DNA from: JAJVID01 sp035714085
Lineage (GTDB): Bacteria > Acidobacteriota > Blastocatellia > RBC074
Length of the DNA stretch: 64,000 bases
NCBI GenBank assembly: GCA_035714085.1
Contig: DASTMP010000005.1
Span: forward strand, 12,750-76,749
Direction: 5' to 3'
Position 1 is the first letter of the stretch. Every line of letters begins with the position of its first letter. Under the pieces are notes generated by a model. It worked only from the letters and a program-made list of their open reading frames with translations, was not told the origin of the DNA and did no database searches. The position numbers and the translations under genes are program-made. Below, one piece after another: positions 11,404-18,299 of the stretch.

Positions 11404-12615
11404 ATGGCACAAGCGAAAGATCGATTAGCAATCTTATTTCTGCCTTTACTGTTTTTGCTGGATGGCTGCGGCGGCAGCGAGGCGCAGGTCGCCGCTTCCA
11501 GAGGAAGCGCGGCGAGTTTGCCCGCCAAGCAGGTCAAGCTGGCGAAGTCAGAAGCCCGTCGGCTGACCCAGACGGTCACGGCGCCCGGAACGCTCGCCGC
11601 CGATGAGCAGGCCGCTTTGAGTTTCAAGGTAGCGGGCCGGCTGAGCGAGATCAAGGTCGATCTGGGAAGTCAGGCGCGAAAAGGTCAGGTCATCGCCACC
11701 CTCGAAACCGCCGATTTTAAAGTGAGGTTGCAGCAAGCCGAGGCCGCGTTGCAGCAGGCGCGAGTCAGGCTCGGACTTCCTCCAAAAGGCGACGACGATC
11801 GCATAGATCCTGAAAACACGTCGGTGGCGCGACAGGCGCGGGCCCTCCTTGAGGAAGCTAAATCCAACCGCGAAAGGACGGTTCAACTGGTCAATCAAGG
11901 CATTCAATCGAAGGCCGAACTCGACCGTGTCGAATCCGCGTTCAAGGTCGCCGACAGCCGCTATCAGGACGCCATCGAAGAGGTCAGGAACCGCCAAGCT
12001 GTGGTCTTGCAGAGGCGTTCGGAACTGGCGATCGCTCAGCAGCAACTCGTCGATACGACTTTGTACGCCCCCTTTGACGGCGCCGTGCGCGAACGAAGGG
12101 CCTCGCTCGGCGAGTATCTGAACGCGGGCGCGCCGGTGGCGACAATCGTCCGGTTGCATCCTTTGCGGTTGCGAGTCGAGACGCCCGAACGCGAGGCGCA
12201 TGGGATCAAAGTTGGCCAGTCTGTGCGCGTCGTGGTCGAAGGCGATAATCAACAATCTTACTCGGGGCGCGTCGCCAGATTGAGTCCCGCGTTTCAAGAG
12301 CAGAGCCGCACCCTGATCATCGAGGCCGAAGTCGATAACCAACAGGGCAGGCTGCGGCCCGGATCTTTCGCAAAGGCGGAAATTCAAACATCGGTGACTT
12401 CGAACGTGGTTATGGTCCCGGCTTCGGCGATCGTGACGTTCGCCGGCATTCAAAAAGTTTTTTCGGTCAAAGACAATAAGGCCGTTGAAAAAAATGTCGT
12501 GGTCGGAAGGCGCGAGGGTGAATGGGTGGCCGTCGAAGGATTGGACGCGGACGCGCCAGTCGTTCTGTCTCCGGGAAACCTCGTCTCAGGGCAACCAGTT
12601 TTGACGTCTCAGTGA
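11404..12615 (+). CDS. RND efflux periplasmic adaptor lipoprotein (HlyD/AcrA family)
   Basis: A 403-residue membrane-fusion protein. The signal sequence ends in a lipobox (LLDGC, Cys22), so it is probably anchored to the inner membrane by lipid. A biotinyl-lipoyl-like half (GRLSEIKVDLGSQARKGQVIATLE), a helical hairpin with two heptad-rich helices, the second lipoyl half (TLYAPFDGAVRERRASLGEYL) and a beta-barrel follow in the usual order. Adaptors normally bridge an RND permease to a TolC channel, but neither is encoded here: the next gene is a sugar-nucleotide epimerase. The partner permease must be elsewhere if it is functional. Ribosome site is weak. Confidence 0.9.
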   Translation: MAQAKDRLAILFLPLLFLLDGCGGSEAQVAASRGSAASLPAKQVKLAKSEARRLTQTVTAPGTLAADEQAALSFKVAGRLSEIKVDLGSQARKGQVIATLETADFKVRLQQAEAALQQARVRLGLPPKGDDDRIDPENTSVARQARALLEEAKSNRERTVQLVNQGIQSKAELDRVESAFKVADSRYQDAIEEVRNRQAVVLQRRSELAIAQQQLVDTTLYAPFDGAVRERRASLGEYLNAGAPVATIVRLHPLRLRVETPEREAHGIKVGQSVRVVVEGDNQQSYSGRVARLSPAFQEQSRTLIIEAEVDNQQGRLRPGSFAKAEIQTSVTSNVVMVPASAIVTFAGIQKVFSVKDNKAVEKNVVVGRREGEWVAVEGLDADAPVVLSPGNLVSGQPVLTSQ

Positions 12616-12708
12616 GAACCGCCGAAAAATCTCTATTGAAAAAGCATCGAAACCGAAATATCGTTCACCCAACCTTCCTCTATGAAACTCCCTTACGACG
12701 AATAAAAA

Positions 12709-13830
12709 ATGACCAAACATAATATTTTAGTCACCGGCGGGGCCGGTTTTATCGGATCGCATTTGGTCGACGCGCTCGTCTCGCTCGGGCATGGCGTGCG
12801 AATCCTGGACGTGATCGCGCCACAGGTTCACGTCACCGGCGAACCGCGATATCTAAACCCGGGGGCCGAATTCATTCGCGGTGACGTGTGCGACCCCGCC
12901 GCGCTCGAGAAAGCCCTTAATGGCGTTGATGTCGTTTATCACCAGGCGGCCGAGGTCGGCGTCGGCCAGTCGATGTATGAAATTCAGAGGTACGTGAGGG
13001 CGAATGATCTGGGCACGGCCGCTCTGCTCGAAGCCGTGATTGAGCGCAGATCGCACATCCGCAAGCTGATCGTCGCTTCGTCAATGTCGATTTACGGTGA
13101 AGGGTCTTATCGCAACGCCGACGACGAAATCGTATACCCGACGATTCGCCCGGCGAGTCAGTTGATCGAACGGCGATGGGAATTGATATGCCCGCGAACC
13201 GGCTCCGTCTTGACGCCGATCGGGACCGGCGAAGAGAAACCGCTGTTTCCGACGTCGGTCTACGCCGTCACCAAGCAGGATCAGGAGCAGTTCTGCCTGG
13301 TCGTCGGGCGGGCTTACGGCATACCGACGGTCGCGCTGCGTTATTTCAATGTTTACGGGACGCGCCAGGCGCTGTCGAACCCCTACACCGGCGTCTGCGC
13401 CATCTTCTCTTCGCGGCTGTTGAACGACCAGAAGCCGATGGTCTTCGAAGACGGCGAGCAGACGCGCGATTTCGTCCACGTCAGCGACATCGTTCAAGCC
13501 AACCTGCTGGCGCTCGAAACCGGCCGCGCCGATTACCAAGCCGTCAACGTCGGCACGGGCAAAGCGACCTCGGTCAAACAAGTGATGATAATGTTGGCCG
13601 AAGGGCTGGGCAAAGAGATCGATCCGGAGATCACGGGCAAATATCGCGAAGGCGACATTCGTCACTGCGTGGCCGATATCTCTCTCGCGCGCGCGCTGCT
13701 CGGTTACGAGCCGAAGGTTTCGCTCGATCAGGGCATACCCGAACTGCTCGAATGGGTAAGGCGACAGGAAGCGAGCGACAATTTGGCCCTGGCGACCGCA
13801 GAACTGGAAAGTCTTCGCCTGGTTAAGTGA
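12709..13830 (+). CDS. NAD-dependent epimerase, dTDP-L-rhamnose 4-epimerase-like
   Basis: A 373-residue extended short-chain dehydrogenase. The Rossmann motif GGAGFIGSH is at residues 10-18 and the catalytic Tyr185-x3-Lys189 is in VYAVTK. The insert before the Tyr, with ICPRTGSVLTPIGTGEEKPL, resembles the cysteine-containing loop of dTDP-L-rhamnose 4-epimerases (WbiB/Tll type), although one of the usual cysteines is replaced here (CPRTG). It likely makes a sugar nucleotide for glycan synthesis in the cytoplasm. No glycosyltransferases are adjacent. The SDR call is secure; the exact substrate is inference. Confidence 0.8.
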   Translation: MTKHNILVTGGAGFIGSHLVDALVSLGHGVRILDVIAPQVHVTGEPRYLNPGAEFIRGDVCDPAALEKALNGVDVVYHQAAEVGVGQSMYEIQRYVRANDLGTAALLEAVIERRSHIRKLIVASSMSIYGEGSYRNADDEIVYPTIRPASQLIERRWELICPRTGSVLTPIGTGEEKPLFPTSVYAVTKQDQEQFCLVVGRAYGIPTVALRYFNVYGTRQALSNPYTGVCAIFSSRLLNDQKPMVFEDGEQTRDFVHVSDIVQANLLALETGRADYQAVNVGTGKATSVKQVMIMLAEGLGKEIDPEITGKYREGDIRHCVADISLARALLGYEPKVSLDQGIPELLEWVRRQEASDNLALATAELESLRLVK

Positions 13831-13919
13831 TCATCTCGCGGCGCTGATCCGGCGCGTCTTCCCGTACACGCGATTGCCATCCGCTCAAGAAGATGGAAGA
13901 TGGAAGAGAGTTATAAGAG

Positions 13920-14561
13920 ATGAGAATGAGCGGCGCTCTTCAAGTCTTGAATCATTTCAGGCGTTCAAAGCGGGCGAGGTGGTTGTTTATTGTTTTCGCC
14001 TGCCTGCCGGGCGTTTACTTCCTGACGCCCGTTTTGCTCAACGAGGCGGCGGAGGGGCTGATTCGAAAAGACGGTCTTGTCAAGGCCGATGTGATTGTCG
14101 CGCTCGCCGGGGACTATCGCTGCAACCGCGAGAAGAGAGCCGCCGAGCTTTATCATGAAGGATGGGCGGACAACGTCGTCGTCAGCGGGATGAGTTACGC
14201 CTGGGGCCTTCACACGGGCGAGGCCGCGCGGAGGTACGTGATGAGCCTGGGCGTGCCCGAGGAGAAGATCTCGATGATCAGCGAAACCCTGAACACTCGC
14301 GCGGAAGCCAGGGCGCTGGATGAGTTGATGCGCGAACGCGGATGGAATTCGGCGATCATCGTCACCTCGGCGTTTCATTCGCGGAGGGCGATGTACACGG
14401 TCGAGAGGGCGGCGCCAGGCCGGACTTTTTATTCGTCGCCCGTGCCGACTGGCTCCCCAGAATGGACGCCTCGCGCCTGGTGGTCGCGGCGGGAAGACGT
14501 CTATGTGACCGTGCGCGAATTCACTTCGTGGGCGAACACACTGGTGGGTGGGTGGCAATGA
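13920..14561 (+). CDS. DUF218 (YdcF/SanA/ElyC-like) membrane-anchored protein
   Basis: A 213-residue protein with one N-terminal membrane segment (WLFIVFACLPGVYFLTPVLL) followed by a DUF218 domain: KADVIVALAGDYRCNREKRA, VVVSGMSY, and the motif ISETLNTRAEARALDELM ending in VTSAFHSRRAMYTVERA. The family includes SanA and ElyC, implicated in envelope integrity, though the enzymology is unclear. The stop overlaps the start of the next gene (ATGA at 14558), indicating translational coupling. Two close ATGs (13920, 13926) are possible; both fall behind a weak AAGAG. A GGAAGAT heptamer run lies just upstream at about 13890-13910. Confidence 0.8.
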   Translation: MRMSGALQVLNHFRRSKRARWLFIVFACLPGVYFLTPVLLNEAAEGLIRKDGLVKADVIVALAGDYRCNREKRAAELYHEGWADNVVVSGMSYAWGLHTGEAARRYVMSLGVPEEKISMISETLNTRAEARALDELMRERGWNSAIIVTSAFHSRRAMYTVERAAPGRTFYSSPVPTGSPEWTPRAWWSRREDVYVTVREFTSWANTLVGGWQ

Positions 14562-15172
14562 TGAATCTGAGAAGAAGATGGGCGCTTCGTGTGTTGATTT
14601 CGCTGGGTCTCCTGGCGGCTGTTTGCGTCGCGCTCTTCTTCGCTTTGCCGGCCTTGCTGATCGCGCCGGCGACCGTGGCGAAATCTGATGTCATAGTGCA
14701 CGGCGCGATCTCCAAGCATTCGGCGGCGGATAAATACGTCATTGATTTATACCGGCGGGGAATGGCTCGCAAGATCCTCTGCGTCAGTTCGCAGGTCTCC
14801 CAGGAACTCTATCCGAGCGATTACGTGCGAGAGAGCCTGATCTCTCAGGGCGTGCCCGCCGAGGATGTCATCTCGCTGCGGATGCCGATCGAGCCCTGCG
14901 ACGGAGCGTATTTGGCGAAGCTCGTGGAGTTCGTAAAGGCCAACGGGTGGAAGAGCGCTCTGTATGTTACGAACCCAGAAGACAGCCGCTACTCCGACAA
15001 CCTGGCTCGCAGAATTTTTGAAAAAGAGGGCGTCGCGCTCAGCGTGAGCTACTCGCCGGAAGACAGGGAGGAGCTGACCCGGAACTGGTGGCGCACGCAT
15101 TGGAAAACGCAGCGAATGGTCGGAGAGGCGATGATCATCGCCCTCGATCGGTTTTACTCCCAATGCCGCTGA
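14558..15172 (+). CDS. Second DUF218-like membrane-anchored protein
   Basis: A 204-residue protein with one N-terminal helix (LISLGLLAAVCVALFFALPALL) and a DUF218-like body: KSDVIVHGAISKHSAADKY, KILCVSSQ, LISQGVPAEDVISL and GWKSALYVTNPEDSRYSD. It is shorter and more divergent than its neighbour; the DUF218 histidine in SAFHSRR is replaced by NPEDSRY, so it may have altered activity. The ATG at 14558 overlaps the previous stop in ATGA, which settles the start against a longer in-frame extension to 14342. Confidence 0.7.
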   Translation: MMNLRRRWALRVLISLGLLAAVCVALFFALPALLIAPATVAKSDVIVHGAISKHSAADKYVIDLYRRGMARKILCVSSQVSQELYPSDYVRESLISQGVPAEDVISLRMPIEPCDGAYLAKLVEFVKANGWKSALYVTNPEDSRYSDNLARRIFEKEGVALSVSYSPEDREELTRNWWRTHWKTQRMVGEAMIIALDRFYSQCR

Positions 15173-15325
15173 CCTGATAACGAAAAGTTCGGACCCAACC
15201 TTCGACAGTTCGTCAGGGCGAATTCTCCGCCGCGCCCGCTGGGCTAATGAGCAAATTGGTTCGCGGCTTGGCTAGTGATAAGCTATCGCGGCCAATAGGC
15301 GAATAACCCGTTTCTGGAGACATCT

Positions 15326-16642
15326 ATGAAACCATCAAAGAAGATCAACCGCAGATCGTTTCTTAATCAAGGCGCCAGCCTGGTGGTCGGCGCCGGCGCA
15401 TTGAGCGCCGCTTCTTCCTACAACCGTATTCTGGGCGCTAACGACCGGATCTCGCTAGGGCACATCGGCGTGGGGCGTCGTGGTAAGGAGTTGGCCTGGA
15501 TCGTCGCGCATTTGAAAGAAAAGAACGTGGAGATGACCGCCGTCTGCGACCTATGGAAGGTCAACCGCGAGGCGGCGGCGGCTCAGGCGACCAAAGATTA
15601 CGGGAGGGCGCCGCGCGCCTTCCAGTATATGGATGACCTCCTAGCGCTCAATGACGTGGACGCCGTGCTGGTTTCTACCGCGGATTTCCAACATGCGACC
15701 CATCTGAAGCTCGTTGCCGAGGCGGGCAAGGATTGCTACTGCGAAAAACCCATGGCCAATGATCTGGAAGAGGCCAAAGCCGCCCGCGACGCCGTAATCA
15801 AACACAATCGTATAGCGCAGATCGGCACGCAACATCGCAGCGAGCCGTATCAAATAGCAGTCCGCGATTTCATCAAGACCGGCGCGCTCGGCGAGGTCAG
15901 CAAGGTCGAGATCGTATGGAACTATCACGGCCCTCGCTGGCGCGGACGTTCGGAGGTCAAAGAGATTCGGGAGCCGGACACTGATTGGGGGCGTTGGCTG
16001 CTCAAAAAAGCCCCCCGGCCGTTCGATCCGCAAATATATTTCGAATTCCGTCTTTACAAAGATTTTTCCAGCGGCATCGCGGATCAGTGGATGAGCCACG
16101 GGATCGACCTTGTCCACTTCTTTCTCGACGATCACTTTCCAAAATCCGTGGTCGCCTCGGGCGGAATCTTCGTCTGGAAGGATGGGCGCGAGAATCCCGA
16201 CACCTTCCAGGCGCTGCTGGAGTACCCGAAAGGCTTCATGGTCAGTTACGCCACCAGCTTCGGCAATGACAGCGACAGTTTCTCGCGGATCATGGGAAAG
16301 GACGCCACGCTCGTCAATATCGGAGGCGAAGGGAGTCCGCGCTGGAAATGGGTCGAAGAGAAAGGTACCCGCGAAGACAACCCCTTGATTCAACGCGCCG
16401 AGAAGCACATTACGCTTCCGGGAAGCGACGCCATCCCTCCGACCTTCATCAGCGACAACAATCTCTCGCATATGACCAACTGGATCGAATGCCTGCGCAG
16501 CCGGCGGCAGCCGAACGCGACTGTCCAACATGGATTCGCGCACTCGGTGGCCGTGATTATGGCTGCCCGCGCATACCGTGAGGGAAAGAAATTGTACTGG
16601 GATTCTAAAAAGGAGGCGATTCTGGATTCTCCAGCCAGTTAA
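15326..16642 (+). CDS. Tat-exported Gfo/Idh/MocA family oxidoreductase
   Basis: A 438-residue oxidoreductase. A twin-arginine signal (NRRSFLNQ, residues 8-15, with hydrophobic SLVVGAGALSAAS) predicts folded export with bound NAD(P). The Rossmann start is LGHIGVGRRGKE, and the family EKP motif is CEKPMAND, followed by QIGTQHRS. Exported Gfo/Idh/MocA proteins of Acidobacteria and Planctomycetes act on sugars or glycosides, substrate unknown here. Start ATG has a GGAG eight bases upstream. Monocistronic by position. Confidence 0.88.
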   Translation: MKPSKKINRRSFLNQGASLVVGAGALSAASSYNRILGANDRISLGHIGVGRRGKELAWIVAHLKEKNVEMTAVCDLWKVNREAAAAQATKDYGRAPRAFQYMDDLLALNDVDAVLVSTADFQHATHLKLVAEAGKDCYCEKPMANDLEEAKAARDAVIKHNRIAQIGTQHRSEPYQIAVRDFIKTGALGEVSKVEIVWNYHGPRWRGRSEVKEIREPDTDWGRWLLKKAPRPFDPQIYFEFRLYKDFSSGIADQWMSHGIDLVHFFLDDHFPKSVVASGGIFVWKDGRENPDTFQALLEYPKGFMVSYATSFGNDSDSFSRIMGKDATLVNIGGEGSPRWKWVEEKGTREDNPLIQRAEKHITLPGSDAIPPTFISDNNLSHMTNWIECLRSRRQPNATVQHGFAHSVAVIMAARAYREGKKLYWDSKKEAILDSPAS

Positions 16643-17321
16643 TTAAAAAGTCCCCCGGCCGCAGAAGCGGATTTTTCAGCGGTAAAAAAAATAATTTGAA
16701 AACGGGATGGCATTTTGCTCCTCTCAACCCCTCTACAACATGTAAGGGGCAGCAGGCCCTTTGCTGAGATAGAGCCTGGCGCCGCATGAAGTCTGTAGCG
16801 CGTCAGCGGCGGCAGCCGTGCGTCCTTGGCCGTTACCCTCAGCCGGTGTTTCTATAAGTATCAGCCAGCAGCTCAAGCGCAGATCGCGTTAAGAGCGGTC
16901 GGCGCTCAGACTGATGTGGGGACGGCGCGCGGTTTTCAAAGGAGGCGCGGCTCTATCTCGGAGATTGATTATGCCCGCGTTGGTCAGCGCAGGTCTTGTG
17001 GAATCGCTTTGTAGCGGTCGAGTCAAGGCCTCGCTGATCTGGCGCTTTGCGTTGACAATCTCTTCCATCAGCGCGGCGTCTTCGGCGCATCGTCAGCGCG
17101 CAATGCGCCAATTCTTCCACAAGGGTGGTAGGCCGCGTTGCGCAATCAATCCTGGTACCATTAAATCCCCCAACCTTGTTTATAGACTTTTTGCGTTCAT
17201 ACTAATGGCAATGGGCGCGCAGTTTCGGAAGCGCTTGATCCGCCATCGCTTAGTCAGGGGAATTCAGGCAATACAGCTAAACCGTTTTAGTTGGCGCAGG
17301 AGTTAAGAGAAGGAGTCAAGA
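16643..17321. other. 679-base gap without a recognisable gene
   Basis: No supported gene. A 130-codon frame at 16914..17306 (+) has no ribosome site and a composition unlike its neighbours. On the minus strand around 16950-17090 a short frame reads ALMEEIVNAKRQISEAL, which looks protein-like but is interrupted by stops on both sides, so a decayed gene is possible. The position, just before an anti-sigma-like gene, is where a sigma factor could have been expected; none is seen. Confidence 0.4.
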
Positions 17322-18272
17322 ATGGACACCAAAGGGAACAAGAACAGGGATCTGGATGCGGAGGAGATGGTGTCGCTTGCGCGGCGGTATTACGCCGCGC
17401 GCTTTCCTAATCCTCTGCGGCTTGGCTGCTGGCCTTCTGGCGAAATTATTAATGTGGTGAGGCAGCGACAGGTTCCCGACCATGCTTTGATGGAGCACCT
17501 GTTCGAGTGCTCGGAATGTTTCGGCGAATATCGTCAGGCGTTGGCGCAATGCCGCCCGGCGCCAGTCGAAGTTTCAGATAGGAAGCGACCTGTCTGGATC
17601 CTAATCTTGAAAATTTCGGCGCCCGCGACGGCGGTTCTGATTTTATCATCGCTCTTTATCTTCAACAGATTGAATTGGCGCAAGCCGGCGCCTGAAGCCG
17701 GTAACGGGCCGGCGCCGACTTCGATTACCTCCGAAGCGCGGACCGGCGCCGGCGGAGTGGCCGCGCCAAATCAGACTGCCGCCGGCGCAATTGCCGCGAT
17801 TCCGAAGGCTCCAGTCGATGCTCTGGCGATGGTCGGCGAACGGAGATCACCGAGTATTCGCGCGCCACGCGCCGAGACCATTGATGTCGATTTGGATAAT
17901 TACCAGGCGTTCCGCCAGTCGCCGAGAGAAAGCGATACCGATTTGAGTGAAGATCTGTCAGCCAGAGAGGGCCCCAATTCTCCCGGTGAGCCGGACCGAG
18001 CCCAGTCCGGAGAAAAAGCCATCTCGTTACCCGCCAAACGCGCCAGTCTGGCGCTGCGCTTACCCGAGACAGGGGTTCCCGGAAAATATAATGTCAGTCT
18101 GATTAACGCCTTCGGACAGCCTTTGTTGTCAACCTCCGCTTTCAGCCCCGATGGCTCTAAACTCGAAGTAGCGCTAGATCTGCGTCGAATCTCCACAAAA
18201 AAGTGCCGTCTCCGCCTCTTGCGCAAGGGCGAGGCCCCCGCTTTTTACGATGTAATTATCGGCGCCCGATAG
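17322..18272 (+). CDS. Membrane-anchored zinc-finger anti-sigma-like protein
   Basis: A 316-residue protein. The cytoplasmic N-terminus has a His-Cys-Cys zinc-finger arrangement typical of ECF anti-sigma factors (H59, C63, C66 in EHLFECSEC), then one membrane helix (about 91-115), a Pro/Ala/Ser-rich linker and a C-terminal beta-rich domain (SLALRLPETGVPGKYNVSL onward). A strong GAAGGAG precedes the ATG by six bases. It is followed 27 bases later by a CHAT-TPR gene, which suggests a common signalling unit. No sigma factor is adjacent, so the partner is unknown. Anti-sigma identity is inferred from the finger and topology. Confidence 0.7.
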   Translation: MDTKGNKNRDLDAEEMVSLARRYYAARFPNPLRLGCWPSGEIINVVRQRQVPDHALMEHLFECSECFGEYRQALAQCRPAPVEVSDRKRPVWILILKISAPATAVLILSSLFIFNRLNWRKPAPEAGNGPAPTSITSEARTGAGGVAAPNQTAAGAIAAIPKAPVDALAMVGERRSPSIRAPRAETIDVDLDNYQAFRQSPRESDTDLSEDLSAREGPNSPGEPDRAQSGEKAISLPAKRASLALRLPETGVPGKYNVSLINAFGQPLLSTSAFSPDGSKLEVALDLRRISTKKCRLRLLRKGEAPAFYDVIIGAR

Positions 18273-18299
18273 GTCGGGCGGACTCTCTATTCAAAACTT

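Noticed and set aside
16914..17306. 130-codon frame on the plus strand
   Set aside because: No ribosome site and no recognisable sequence pattern.
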